Shown in pieces: positions 54,333 through 63,527 of a DNA stretch of 64,000 nt. The stretch comes from Duganella radicis. Lineage in GTDB: Bacteria; Pseudomonadota; Gammaproteobacteria; Burkholderiales; Burkholderiaceae_D. The position numbers and the translations under genes were made by a program. The stretch is from assembly GCF_009720825.1 (NCBI RefSeq), contig NZ_WNKY01000004.1, forward strand, positions 1-64,000, in the 5' to 3' direction. The first letter of the stretch is position 1, and each line of letters begins with the position of its first letter. Under the pieces are notes generated by a model, which saw only the letters and a program-made list of their open reading frames with translations, was not told the origin of the DNA and searched no databases.

Positions 54333-55802
54333 TCAAAGTTTGATGCAAACGTTACGGAGTTCGGTGTAGAACTCCAGCGAATGGACGCCGCCTTCGCGGC
54401 CGATGCCGGACTGGCGCGCGCCACCGAACGCGGTGCGCAAGTCGCGCAAGAACCAGGAATTGATCCAGCAAATGCCGACCTTAAGCCGCTTGCCCATGCG
54501 GTGCGCGGTACCCACATCCTTGGTCCAGACGGTGGCGGCCAGGCCGTAGCGGGTGTCGTTGGCCAGCGCCACGGCCTGCTCCTCGGTGTCGAACGGCGCC
54601 ACGTGGCAGCACGGCCCGAAGATCTCTTCGCGGATCAGCGCCGAGCTTTCCGGCAGTCCGGTCCAGATGGTCGGCTGCACCCAGGCGCCATTGGCCAGCG
54701 CCGCCGGCATGTCGGGCACGCCGCCGCCGGTGACCACCGTCGCGCCCTCCTCGGCCGCGCGGCGGTAGTAGCCCAGCACCTTGCCGCGGTGCTCTTGCGA
54801 CACCAGCGGTCCGAAGTTGGTGTCCTTGTCGTTCGGATCGCCGGGGCGCATCGCCTCGGCGCCTGCCTTGAGCGCGGCGACGAAGCGCTCGAAGATGGGC
54901 CGCTGCACGTAAACGCGCTCGGTGCCCAGGCAGACTTGGCCGCTGTTGAAGAAGGCCGAGCGCAGGATGCCGGCCACCGCCGCGTCGAAGTCGCAATCGG
55001 CGAACACGATGCCCGGATTCTTGCCGCCCAATTCCATCGACACCGGCCGGATGCCGCGCGCGGCGGCGGCCATGATGGCCTCGCCGGTGCCGGTCTCGCC
55101 GGTGAAGGTGTAGGCGTCGACGTCCGGATGTGCGGTCAGGAAGGCGCCGGCCGAATCCTGGCCGTGGCCCTGCACCACGTTGTAGACGCCGGGCGGCACG
55201 CCGACCTCGTTCATCACCTCGGCCAGGAGCGCCGCCGTGGCCGGCGTTTCCTCGGATGGCTTGACCACCACGGTATTGCCGCAGGCCAGCGCCGGGCCGA
55301 CCTTCCAGGTCATCAACAGCAATGGCAGGTTCCACGGACAAATGACGCCGATCACGCCCTTGGGCACGCGCACCGCGTAGTTCAGGGCGTCCCCCCCATC
55401 CGGCGCCACCATCTCAAAGCTCTCGGTGGCGACGTTCTTGACGACGTCGGCGAACATCTTGAAGTTCGCCGCACCGCGTGGCACGTCCAGGTGGCTGGCC
55501 ATCGCGTACGGCTTGCCGGTGTCGGCTACCTCGGCGGCGACGAATTCGTCGAATCGGGCCATGATGCCGTCCGCGACCGCGTGCATCAACTCGGCACGTT
55601 TGGCGATCGACATCTTGCCCCAGGGGCCGTCCAGCGCCGCGCGGGCGGCGCGCACAGCGGCGTCCACGTCGGCGCGACTGGCCTCGCTGACCATGCCGAT
55701 AAGGGAGTTATCGGCCGGATTGCGGTTTTCAAAGCGGCGTGCGCTCTCCACCCATCGTCCGTCGATAAAGTTGGGGAAACCAGCGGGTCGCGTCATGTTC
55801 AT
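54333..55802 (-). CDS. dmpC: 2-hydroxymuconic semialdehyde dehydrogenase
   Basis: This 489-residue aldehyde dehydrogenase starts at ATG 55802, overlapping the preceding gene's TGA, with an AGGA site. The catalytic cysteine is in FFNSGQVCLGTERVYVQRP (near residue 286) and the base glutamate in VSMELGGKNPGIVFAD (near 252). The C-terminus FGGARQSGIGREGGVHSLEFYT is typical of the DmpC/XylG type. It oxidises the ring-fission semialdehyde to 2-hydroxymuconate with NAD. Its presence and the lack of a hydrolase define the dehydrogenase branch. Confidence 0.92.
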   Translation of the reverse strand: MNMTRPAGFPNFIDGRWVESARRFENRNPADNSLIGMVSEASRADVDAAVRAARAALDGPWGKMSIAKRAELMHAVADGIMARFDEFVAAEVADTGKPYAMASHLDVPRGAANFKMFADVVKNVATESFEMVAPDGGDALNYAVRVPKGVIGVICPWNLPLLLMTWKVGPALACGNTVVVKPSEETPATAALLAEVMNEVGVPPGVYNVVQGHGQDSAGAFLTAHPDVDAYTFTGETGTGEAIMAAAARGIRPVSMELGGKNPGIVFADCDFDAAVAGILRSAFFNSGQVCLGTERVYVQRPIFERFVAALKAGAEAMRPGDPNDKDTNFGPLVSQEHRGKVLGYYRRAAEEGATVVTGGGVPDMPAALANGAWVQPTIWTGLPESSALIREEIFGPCCHVAPFDTEEQAVALANDTRYGLAATVWTKDVGTAHRMGKRLKVGICWINSWFLRDLRTAFGGARQSGIGREGGVHSLEFYTELRNVCIKL

Positions 55803-56497
55803 TGTGCATCCTGTTTCGTGATTTGTGAGAGTTCGGGATCGCCGTCGGTCAGGTAATCCCACATGCGTTCGTAGATCCGGCCGGTGCCGACCGCACGCGC
55901 CCGCGCCTCCTGCGCGCTAAGCACGGCCGCTTGGGCCTCCAGACCAGCGGCGCGCAATTGCCAGTCGGTGCGGGCGGCATCCTCCATGTACCAGGTCAGC
56001 ACCACCGCCTGCTCGAGCGACGGCGCCGCGATCACCAGGCCGTTGCCGCGCATGACGACGGCGTTGCCGCCGTCCATGGTCCGGGCCACGGCCGCCGCCT
56101 GCGCCTCGGTACGGATCAATTGCGGGTCGTCCCACAGCGGCACCGGGTCGGTGAAATAGGCGCCCATGCCGTGCAGCCGGCGCGGCGTACGCCGCGCCGC
56201 CGACAGCGACATCACCGTCGGCGGCATGCTGCGGACCACAGCGGCTGCGTCCGGCTGTTCGCGATAGATGTGCTGGTGGATGCGCACCTCGCCGAGCACG
56301 CCGTCGGGCAATTCGCCGTGCACCGGCACGATGACGCCCTCGTCGTCCGGCATGATCAGTGCCATGGGCTTGGCCGCACAGACCAGGAAATGACCGGCGT
56401 CCAGCCGCGTGCTGCAATGGCCGTAGGCGTGCACCAAGCCCGCGCGCGCCAACGCCCGCGCCGCCACCCGCACCTTCAGTTGGGTGGCGCGGCTCAT
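55799..56497 (-). CDS. Class II aldolase-family decarboxylase (2-hydroxy-3-carboxymuconic semialdehyde decarboxylase type)
   Basis: This 232-residue protein starts at ATG 56497, overlapping the dioxygenase stop (ATGA). The class II aldolase/adducin fold is seen in AGLVHAYGHCSTRLDAGHFL, IMPDDEGVIVPVHG, VRIHQHIYREQPDAAAVVRS and VVMRGNGLVIAAPSLEQAVV; the histidines of IHQHIY are likely metal ligands. CmtD/DhbB proteins of this family remove the carboxyl group from the ring-fission product of 2,3-dihydroxy-benzoates. Position between the dioxygenase and the semialdehyde dehydrogenase supports this. Confidence 0.8.
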   Translation of the reverse strand: MSRATQLKVRVAARALARAGLVHAYGHCSTRLDAGHFLVCAAKPMALIMPDDEGVIVPVHGELPDGVLGEVRIHQHIYREQPDAAAVVRSMPPTVMSLSAARRTPRRLHGMGAYFTDPVPLWDDPQLIRTEAQAAAVARTMDGGNAVVMRGNGLVIAAPSLEQAVVLTWYMEDAARTDWQLRAAGLEAQAAVLSAQEARARAVGTGRIYERMWDYLTDGDPELSQITKQDAQ

Positions 56498-57357
56498 TTC
56501 TTGAACTCCGGGATGTCGGGCCGCGAGCCCCACTGACAGAACGATTCCGGCACGAACGGGAAGTGGCGGGGTATATAGGTGCGCTCGTCCTCCTCGGTGA
56601 TGGTGCGCACCCCGGTCGAGTATTCGAAAGTAAGGCCGTCCGTGCCTTCGAAGTAAAGGAACATCGCGCCAGAGGTCGGATGGCGTCCAGGCCCGAAGCG
56701 GATGGCGATTTTCCGCTCCATGAGAACGTAATAAGCCCGCATGAGTTCGTCGATGCTCTCGACTTGGTGGTTGATGTGCTGGATGCCGGCGTAAGTCGAC
56801 GGGAACAGCGCAATCTTATGGTGGACGTCGTCGATGCGGAGCAGCGGCGCGTCTCCGATCCAGTCACTCACCTTGGCACTACACAGCGTGGTCCAGAACG
56901 CCTCGTCGCGCCTGGCGTTGGTGGTGCGCAAGCCGACATGGCTAAACCCGGTGATCTTGACGTCGCGCGCCGGAAAGTAGCGCTGGCCGCTGTGGTGCGG
57001 CGCCAGCACCAGGTCGATCTTGTTGCCAGTGGGGTCTTTGAAGGACAGGAAGCCGCGCACATGACGCTGCTCGCATTCGTCCGCCGTGCCAACGTGGATG
57101 TGGAAGTGGTTGGCTTCCAGCGTGGCGGCCGCCGCGTCGAAGGCACCGGCGTCCTCCACTTCGAAGGCCGTGGTGTGATCGCCCGGATCGCCTTCGAAAT
57201 AACACAGTGTGTGATCTCGGCTGTCCGAGCGCAGGTACAAGGCCTCGCCCTCGCGGCGAGCAACCTGTAGTCCGAGGACCGTGGTCGCGTAATATTCCGC
57301 CTTCGCCAAGTCGCGCGTGCCCAACCTGACATAGCGTATGTCGTGCAAGTTAATCAT
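56494..57357 (-). CDS. Type I extradiol (VOC) dioxygenase, 2,3-dihydroxybenzoate 3,4-dioxygenase-like
   Basis: This 287-residue two-domain VOC enzyme starts at ATG 57357 with an AAAAGGAGA site. Iron ligands lie in the second domain: the histidine of GFSHVGLRTTN (about residue 146), that of IQHINHQVES (about 210) and the glutamate of GLTFEYSTGVR (about 260). It belongs to the group with 2,3-dihydroxy-p-cumate dioxygenase (CmtC) and DhbA. First gene of the operon. 2,3-Dihydroxybenzoate as substrate is inferred from the next gene, a carboxyl-removing enzyme, and from the absence of a CmtE-type hydrolase. Confidence 0.85.
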   Translation of the reverse strand: MINLHDIRYVRLGTRDLAKAEYYATTVLGLQVARREGEALYLRSDSRDHTLCYFEGDPGDHTTAFEVEDAGAFDAAAATLEANHFHIHVGTADECEQRHVRGFLSFKDPTGNKIDLVLAPHHSGQRYFPARDVKITGFSHVGLRTTNARRDEAFWTTLCSAKVSDWIGDAPLLRIDDVHHKIALFPSTYAGIQHINHQVESIDELMRAYYVLMERKIAIRFGPGRHPTSGAMFLYFEGTDGLTFEYSTGVRTITEEDERTYIPRHFPFVPESFCQWGSRPDIPEFKK

Positions 57358-57879
57358 GCCGTCTCCTTTTCAGATGCTTGCTTTATGACTCCACTGTAGA
57401 GAAGGCATCGGCATGTGAGTAGCGAATGTTTTGGATTGGCGGTATTTGGTTTTTTTATAGTGGTGAACGGCCGCCGGAGCGGGGACCACACGTCCGCCAG
57501 CCAGTATCACGGCGCACCGACGGGCGGCGCCAAGGACACGGCGCAAGAGAGACCGGAAGGGCGGGCTGAGCGGGATGAAAGCAGGGAGCGAAGAACGACT
57601 AGCAGTGCCAGGTTACTGCCTACAAACCTTGATCCCCAAGGTCGCGGCCAGCCGGGTTCGACATGATGGCCGCCCCAGATCCAGGGCGGGAGGGGGTGTC
57701 AGCACACTTGGTGGGCTGGCAGGTGCTCGCAGACAGCGCTTTGCCGGTGGCATCGCCGACCTTGTCCAAATGACGCAGCAGCATGGTATGCGTTCCGCGA
57801 CGCGCCACCGCCCGGATGAACTTCAAATCGTCCATGTCGGCATTATTCATTGGCGCTCGAATCGAATGACAGCCGGCGG
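57358..57879. other. 522-bp gap upstream of the aromatic operon
   Basis: This holds the promoter region of the operon (AT-rich near 57425-57460). A frame on the minus strand at 57620-57850 begins MNNADMDDLKFIRAV and has a LysR-like first dozen residues but no further match, so it is left uncalled or a remnant. Confidence 0.5.
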
Positions 57880-58335
57880 CTACGGCTTGAATACGCCCGA
57901 ACCGACGAAATAGTTCTCGTTACGGACAAGATAGAACTGCCGCAGCTCCATCTTGCTGGTGACGGGGTTATTCCAGCGGAATTCTACCCAGCCAGCCCCC
58001 TTGGTATTGGCGATTTCGATTTGCTCTCTGACGAAATACTTGCCATCGAGATCTCGGATCTGCAACAGATTCTTCCCGACGAGCTTGTGATTGGCGCCGT
58101 TCGCCAGTACGTTCCCTTGCAAATCGACCACCACCACATACAACTCGCCGTCAATGAACTTGCCTTTCGGATCGTTGAAGTCGGCCAGGGCCTTCGCCGC
58201 CCCATTCACCTTAAGATGAGCAACCGCCCGGTTGACGAAAGCGACAGCCTCGTCCTTCGTGGCGCGGTGTTCGCCGGCCAAGGTCGGAACAGCAACCAGC
58301 GACAAACAGAATGCGAAGATTGTCCTGCGTTTCAT
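57880..58335 (-). CDS. Exported single-Cache-domain protein
   Basis: This 151-residue protein starts at ATG 58335 with an AAGGAGA site and a signal peptide (MKRRTIFAFCLSLVAVPTLA). The body is a Cache_2-type sensor fold: KDEAVAFVNRAVAHLKVNG, FNDPKGKFIDGELYVVVVDL, DGKYFVREQIEIANTKGAGW and LRQFYLVRNENYFVGSGVF. It has no effector domain, so it would act as a periplasmic small-molecule binder. Confidence 0.85.
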   Translation of the reverse strand: MKRRTIFAFCLSLVAVPTLAGEHRATKDEAVAFVNRAVAHLKVNGAAKALADFNDPKGKFIDGELYVVVVDLQGNVLANGANHKLVGKNLLQIRDLDGKYFVREQIEIANTKGAGWVEFRWNNPVTSKMELRQFYLVRNENYFVGSGVFKP

Positions 58336-58597
58336 GATGGTCTCCTTGATTTTCACTATCGTATTTCGATCGGAGAGAGCTGATGCGCGGCGAGCCGCGG
58401 ACCAAACTCTATCGGGAACTTGTTTGGCCCTCCCCTTGTCGCACCTATCTGGCTCGGCGTCGCGCATGCCCGGTGGAGTTGGCAGCCCACATTCGATGTG
58501 CGTTGATACGACGCCATAATGGCCTGATCCATGCGCGCGTGAACAGCAAATATTTTGGATACGCCGAATTCGTTTTTTTTATGAGCCCCCCCGCCAT

Positions 58598-59506
58598 CTA
58601 TGTCCGTTGATCGGACCATGACGTGGTCCGAAATGAGTCGGCCAGCCAGTCGATCAGCAATCTTATCTTGGCCGGCACGTGCTTACGCGTTGGATAGACC
58701 GCATAGATGCCCAATTCGGCAGATCGGAATTCGGGCATGAGTTCGACGAGCCGGCCGGCACGCAAATGTTCCGCCACCAGGAACGACGGTTGCAAGGTCA
58801 CGCCTTGATGTGACAATACCGCCGCAAGGTTGGTATCCCCGCTGTTGGTCTGAAAACAGGGCGTGATGCGCACGCTGACTTTGCCTTGAGGGCCATCGAA
58901 ATGCCATTCGTTCCCGGTCGACCAGTAGTTATAGCCAATGATCGAATGATCGAGCAGCTCGGCGGGATGCCGAGGCCGGCCGCGCGCCGCGAGATATTGC
59001 GGCGACGCGCACATCACCATGCGGGTGGTTGACAGGCATCGGCTGACCAACATGGAATTGGACAATACGCCAATCCTGATTCCCAAGTCAAAGCCTTCCT
59101 CGATGAGATCGACCACGCGATCGGACAAGGTCACATCAAGGGTGATCTTGGGATGCAAGGCTCTGAATTTTCCCCAGAGTGGCGCTAAATAGTGAATGCC
59201 GAAAGTCACCGGCGCGCTTACGCGGACCCGCCCGCTCGGGTCTGTATTCCCCGCACTGACCTCGGCCTCCGCCTCGTCTATAAATGACAGCAATTCCTTG
59301 CATCGGGCATGAAACACTTCTCCCTCTTCGGTCAAGGCCAGGCGCCGCGTTGTGCGGTGCAAGAGCCTCGCGCCAAGTCGCGCCTCCAGATCGCCGACGT
59401 ACCTCGAAACGGCGGCCTTGGACATCCCCAGCGCGCTTGCCGCCTTGACAAAACTACCGGCATCGACGACTGCGGCGAAGCTTTGCATCTCCAGGAATTT
59501 GTCCAT
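58598..59506 (-). CDS. LysR-family regulator of the divergent DODA-type dioxygenase
   Basis: This 302-residue protein of the short-dimerisation LysR (CrgA/DmlR-like) group has an HTH in residues 1-60 (LEMQSFAAVVDAGSFVKAAS, ALGMSKAAVSRYVGDLEARL) and a substrate-binding domain (VRVSAPVTFGIHYLAPLWGK). It is divergent from the dioxygenase gene with 199 bp between, a classic LysR-target layout. Confidence 0.92.
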   Translation of the reverse strand: MDKFLEMQSFAAVVDAGSFVKAASALGMSKAAVSRYVGDLEARLGARLLHRTTRRLALTEEGEVFHARCKELLSFIDEAEAEVSAGNTDPSGRVRVSAPVTFGIHYLAPLWGKFRALHPKITLDVTLSDRVVDLIEEGFDLGIRIGVLSNSMLVSRCLSTTRMVMCASPQYLAARGRPRHPAELLDHSIIGYNYWSTGNEWHFDGPQGKVSVRITPCFQTNSGDTNLAAVLSHQGVTLQPSFLVAEHLRAGRLVELMPEFRSAELGIYAVYPTRKHVPAKIRLLIDWLADSFRTTSWSDQRT

Positions 59507-59705
59507 CTTATCTCGATCACAGAAGCAATAAATTCAGGTTGATGAATCTTGGTGACATATAGCATATCCCAAACCGGCATTGGCCCCGCATGACCGCGCA
59601 TTGTCTCGATTCAAGGAATAGTTGATCCCGGAATGGCTGGTTTATCTGCAATCTACCCGATCCTATACTCCGGTTCACATACCGCACACTACAAGGAACA
59701 TCAGC

Positions 59706-60521
59706 ATGGAACTTCTTCCCAGTTTGTACATCTCACATGGCGCGCCCACCTATGCGCTTGAAAGCGGCATTGCCGGAAATCACCTGGCCGCGCTTGGACG
59801 AGCGCTGCAGCGGCCTCGCGCCATGTTGGTGGTCTCGCCTCACTGGATGACGCCGGTGCTGCGCGTGACGATGTCGGCCCGTCCGCCGACGATCCACGAC
59901 TTCGGCGGCTTCCCGCGTGCGTTATACGAGCTCGAATACCCTGCGTCCGGTCATCCGGAATTGGCGGCTTGCACGCTCAATGTATTGCGCGCCGCAGGCT
60001 ATCGAGCAGAGGGTGATACCGTTCGCGGCCTGGACCATGGCGTATGGGTACCGCTCATGCACTTGTACCCGCAGGCCGATGTGCCTGTGCTGCAACTTTC
60101 GATGCCTGCAAGGTTAGACGCCGACGCCGCGTTCGCGCTTGGGCAAGCACTTCGACCGCTTGCCGCGGAGGGCGTACTCATCATCGGTTCGGGTAGTCTC
60201 ACGCACAACCTGGATGACTATTACAACCAGCATGGCCGCGATGAAGATTACGTTGTGGAATTCGCAGCCTGGATCGCTGCGGCGGTGGCCGCCGGCGACC
60301 AAGACAAGCTCCGGCGGGCGATGGCCATCGCGCCACACGCACGCCGGGCCCACCCGACCCCCGAGCATTACTGGCCACTGCTGATCGCCGCGGGTGCGGC
60401 GCCCAACTTCCTTCCGGTTACAGTACTGGAAGGCGGCATTTCGCACGGTATGCTGGCTATGGACTCGTTCCTGTTCGGGCAAGCTATTTCACCATCTACC
60501 TCCTACCCTGACGGCGTATGA
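59706..60521 (+). CDS. 4,5-DOPA-extradiol-dioxygenase-family (LigB-like) protein
   Basis: This 271-residue protein starts at ATG 59706 (MELLPSLYISHGAPTYALES) with an AAGGA site. Metal ligands are the histidines in LYISHGAP, VSPHWMT, LDHGVWVPL and the GSGSLTHNL and HARRAHPTPEHYWPL region. The family (YgiD/DODA) opens catechol rings of DOPA-like compounds. The substrate is not known here. Divergent LysR gene upstream probably regulates it. Confidence 0.9.
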   Translation: MELLPSLYISHGAPTYALESGIAGNHLAALGRALQRPRAMLVVSPHWMTPVLRVTMSARPPTIHDFGGFPRALYELEYPASGHPELAACTLNVLRAAGYRAEGDTVRGLDHGVWVPLMHLYPQADVPVLQLSMPARLDADAAFALGQALRPLAAEGVLIIGSGSLTHNLDDYYNQHGRDEDYVVEFAAWIAAAVAAGDQDKLRRAMAIAPHARRAHPTPEHYWPLLIAAGAAPNFLPVTVLEGGISHGMLAMDSFLFGQAISPSTSYPDGV

Positions 60522-60979
60522 CAGCACGGCTTCCCGGGCCCCATCATCACGATAAAATTACTTCACCGGATCTTACCGCGCATCTTAAACCCGCTTGGCC
60601 TCGTCCAGCAATCCCCCCCAGGATACTTGCCTCGGACAACCAGCGCAGTGTGGATCGCGGCTTGGCCCAGGACGAAGATCGGCGTCGACAGGACAAGCGC
60701 GACTAACCGCAAGGAGAACGCTGGCCGTTGGTCATCGCAGATTTGTTCGATCGCAATCAGGATGCCGAGGTCTACCATCAGCCCCCTCGGCCAGCTTAAT
60801 CACGTGTGCAAAACTGTGCAGGTGGCGCATCAGCGAGGTCTGCACTTGCTTGAAGGCGGTTCGGGCGTATTCGCAACGGGGACGATTACCGCCTGCGTAA
60901 TGTTGTCCGGGTTGTGATCGCGAATACTTTATGGCCAGTTATTCGAATATCGCGCCATCCTGTCAGCCCGTTGTCACGG
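60522..60979. other. 458-bp gap with possible degraded coding sequence
   Basis: On the minus strand two overlapping frames give protein-like pieces, e.g. RTAFKQVQTSLMRHLHSFAH and a hydrophobic piece near 60650-60770, but no single frame holds a full gene. It may be a decayed membrane protein gene. No function is claimed. Confidence 0.4.
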
Positions 60980-61561
60980 TCAAGGCTTTTGCAGCAATTC
61001 CAAGGTGATCGTCAGATCGACTTCATTGGCGATCATCGCCAGATACTGCGTCATGCCAAAGTCGCTGCGCTTAATCCTGGCGCTGCCGACGAAGCCGACA
61101 ACAGGTAACTTGACGAAAGGATTCACAACGCGGTTGGTCAGCACGGTGTTGAAGTCGACTAGGCGTGTCTTTCCGCGAATAGTCAGGTTGCCGGAAATGA
61201 CGTAATTCTTGTCGTCGATACGGCGCACCGAAGTCGACACGAAAGTAATCTTCGGATTCTTGTCGACGTCGAACCACGCCTCGGTACGCAGGTCGGCGTC
61301 GCGTTGTGCGTTGACGGTGTCGATCGACGCCGCGTCGATCACGATGGTTACGCTCGAGGCCTCGACCTTCGCGTCGTCAAACATCACATTCCCCTCCACC
61401 TTACGGAAAATCCCCGGGGTATGTGTGACGCCAAGATGACTGGCCTGAAAGCCGACATGTGTGTGCGATGGATCCAATTCCCACGCCGCGAGCGCGGCAG
61501 GGGAAGACAGGCCTCCGAGCGTCAGCATGAAAAGGGCTGGTAGTGCGGATAAACGTTTCAT
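60980..61561 (-). CDS. YceI-family periplasmic lipocalin-like protein
   Basis: This 193-residue exported protein has a signal peptide (MKRLSALPALFMLTLGGLSS) and the YceI fold: AAWELDPSHTHVGFQASHLG, GNVMFDDAKVEASSVTIVID, DLRTEAWFDVDKNPKITFVS and SDFGMTQYLAMIANEVDLTI. Members bind polyisoprenoids or similar lipids. The preceding alpha/beta hydrolase gene ends 51 bp upstream on the same strand, so both may form an operon. Confidence 0.93.
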   Translation of the reverse strand: MKRLSALPALFMLTLGGLSSPAALAAWELDPSHTHVGFQASHLGVTHTPGIFRKVEGNVMFDDAKVEASSVTIVIDAASIDTVNAQRDADLRTEAWFDVDKNPKITFVSTSVRRIDDKNYVISGNLTIRGKTRLVDFNTVLTNRVVNPFVKLPVVGFVGSARIKRSDFGMTQYLAMIANEVDLTITLELLQKP

Positions 61562-61612
61562 TTTCGATTCCAATTGGTGTGATAAAGAGAGAGCTGGTAA
61601 TTTGGCGAATAC

Positions 61613-62548
61613 CTACGCCATCGACGTCAGCGCCGCCACCAGCTCCGCTGGGGCTGAGGCGAATGGCGAGTGGCTGGTCGCGAGCGTTCTACGCGCGAAC
61701 GTGTTGCCTGGTGTGAAAGCATCGGCCTCCGCGATCATCTTGTCCTGCACCGCGATCGGAATGGCACGATCGCCGGTGCAGCGGATGAAGGTGCGCGGCA
61801 CGCTTCCCCAGCGCGCAACAGTGGCGTTGATCGGCGTGGTGAGGGCTCCCAGCGGCTCGTCGGGCGTGAGCAAGTTAGCGATCGCCGCGAAGGCGACGTC
61901 GCCGACATCATGATAAAAAGCGCTCTTCACCCTTGCCACGTAGCTGGTGTCCGCCGAATCATGGTTGATACGCGTCGCCGTCACTGCGGAGGGGTCAGCG
62001 ACAAAAAGCGACGGCACCTCGGAGGCGGCAAAGTCCGGTTGTTGCAGGTATTGGATCGCCGTTGGGTAGACCACCGGCACGAAGGCCGTGAGATACACCA
62101 GCCGGCGGATTAGCGACGGTTCCGCCTCCGCCACCGCGCTCAGTGTCGCGCCTCCCAAGCTGTGGCCCACTAGCACCACTGGGCCGCTGCCAGCGGCGAC
62201 CAAGGCACGAATCACCTTGAGCGCACTATCACGGTAATCGTTGAGGGTGAGTGTGGCGAGCGGCGATACCTCAACGGCGAGCGCACCCACGTTCTGCGGC
62301 CGGGCTGTGTAGGCGGTGGGAAAGCGCGCGTCGAGGCCATGGCCGGGCAAGTCCAGCATCACGCTCTGATAACCACGCTCGGCGAGTAGGCGTGCCACCT
62401 CGGACCAGCACCAACCGCCGTGCCAGGCACCGTGCACGAACACAAACGTTGGCTTGCTAGTGGCGCCGGCGTTGCTACCGCCGCAGGCAGCTAGCGCAAC
62501 GCCGGCGATGCCGGCGGAAATATTACTGGCAAAGGTCCTTCGATTCAT
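61613..62548 (-). CDS. Alpha/beta hydrolase lipoprotein
   Basis: This 311-residue protein has a twin-arginine-like start (MNRRTFASNISAGIAGVALA) and a lipobox ALAACGG. The hydrolase fold shows the oxyanion region FVFVHGAWHGGWCWSEVARL, nucleophile VVLVGHSLGGATLS and histidine TLATSHSPFASAP. It resembles salicylate esterase/EstC-type hydrolases of plants and bacteria. An AAGGAGA site precedes the ATG. It is likely co-transcribed with the YceI gene. Confidence 0.9.
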   Translation of the reverse strand: MNRRTFASNISAGIAGVALAACGGSNAGATSKPTFVFVHGAWHGGWCWSEVARLLAERGYQSVMLDLPGHGLDARFPTAYTARPQNVGALAVEVSPLATLTLNDYRDSALKVIRALVAAGSGPVVLVGHSLGGATLSAVAEAEPSLIRRLVYLTAFVPVVYPTAIQYLQQPDFAASEVPSLFVADPSAVTATRINHDSADTSYVARVKSAFYHDVGDVAFAAIANLLTPDEPLGALTTPINATVARWGSVPRTFIRCTGDRAIPIAVQDKMIAEADAFTPGNTFARRTLATSHSPFASAPAELVAALTSMA

Positions 62549-62888
62549 ACTGGTCTCCTTGATTGTTGGGGTACCAGCAGTCTATGGGGATGTGGATGGG
62601 CATGCTGGCTCAAGACTGCCATGACGATAGTCGGATGCTGCCAACTTGACGCGCACTCTGTCCAGCAAGTGCCGAGCGGCGACCTCCCCGGCTGCTTCCT
62701 ATCCTCAAGGGATCGGCGGGCTAGATAATCGCCTCATCAAGCAGAGCGGAGGGACTGTTTGGCGTTTTCGAACGGCCAGTAATGGAGAACAGAATGCGGT
62801 TCCCGCCCAATTACGGTGTCGCATTGAACAAGGCTTGGTTGCAGAAATTGGCTGAAGTCGCAAGATGGAAGCTCTCGCGAAAGTCATC
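62549..62888. other. 340-bp gap
   Basis: No gene, repeat or RNA is recognised here; it probably carries the hydrolase promoter and DNA of the degraded insertion region. Confidence 0.5.
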
Positions 62889-63022
62889 GCCAAGCAGGCG
62901 CTTGAGCATGCCATTTATCACCAAGCGCTCAGCAAACTGATGCAGTATAGGATTGTGTCGTCGGGCTACCAAGCCAGGCATGTACAGTGCCGCACGCAGG
63001 GAAGTGCTCCCTGTTCGGCCAA
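62889..63022 (-). pseudogene. IS110-family transposase C-terminal fragment
   Basis: The minus strand encodes SLRAALYMPGLVARRHNPIL and QFAERLVINGMLKRLL, which match the conserved C-terminal domain of IS110/IS902-type transposases. The rest, including the DEDD catalytic half, is missing. Confidence 0.7.
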
Positions 63023-63119
63023 CTACTGTTCTACCTTTGGTTGTTCTGATATTCCAACCATCGCCTTTGCCAGGACCCGACGCCGTTGACACGCGCGAGG
63101 GCGCACCGCCTAACCATCG

Positions 63120-63527
63120 TCAGTCCGGAAATCCTTCCACCACAAAGTTGCGGGTGATGCCCGATCTTTGGCGGTAAGGGCGCAACGCCGTGTATTCTGG
63201 CGAATGGTACCAATCCTGGGCGGCGGCCATACTCTTGAATTTGATGAGGACAATGCGCTTTGGTGGAACCCCCTCCAAGGCCAAGGTCTGACCTCCTCGT
63301 GCAAGGTAGACCCCACCATACGCGAGGGCCGTCTGTGCGGCGCCCTCTACATACGGTTTGATGGCTTCGGCGTCTTGGAGATCGAATTCGGCGAAATAAT
63401 ACGCCGGTAACGGCAACGGCATTGCATCGGTCGTCGCGCCAGCCTGCGACGAGATGCCGTGGCCGGCACCGATGGCACGCATAATTGGCACACTCATCAG
63501 CCAACGTAATTTGCTTTTCCAATACAT
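63120..63527 (-). CDS. DUF1330 domain-containing protein
   Basis: This 135-residue protein has an N-terminal extension of about 40 residues that may be a poor signal sequence, then a DUF1330 ferredoxin-like domain: PAYYFAEFDLQDAEAIKPYV, VLIKFKSMAAAQDWYHSPEY and RQRSGITRNFVVEGFPD. The ATG at 63527 is preceded by GGGGGA. The family has no shown function and is often induced in stress loci. Confidence 0.85.
   Translation of the reverse strand: MYWKSKLRWLMSVPIMRAIGAGHGISSQAGATTDAMPLPLPAYYFAEFDLQDAEAIKPYVEGAAQTALAYGGVYLARGGQTLALEGVPPKRIVLIKFKSMAAAQDWYHSPEYTALRPYRQRSGITRNFVVEGFPD

Noticed and set aside
54219-55856. A 545-codon plus-strand frame opposite the semialdehyde dehydrogenase
   Set aside because: Antisense shadow; the opposite strand has the catalytic Cys and Glu motifs and operon context.
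50571-57357. p-Cumate degradation as the role of the operon
   Set aside because: No CmtE-type hydrolase and no p-cumate ring dioxygenase or dehydrogenase genes are present.
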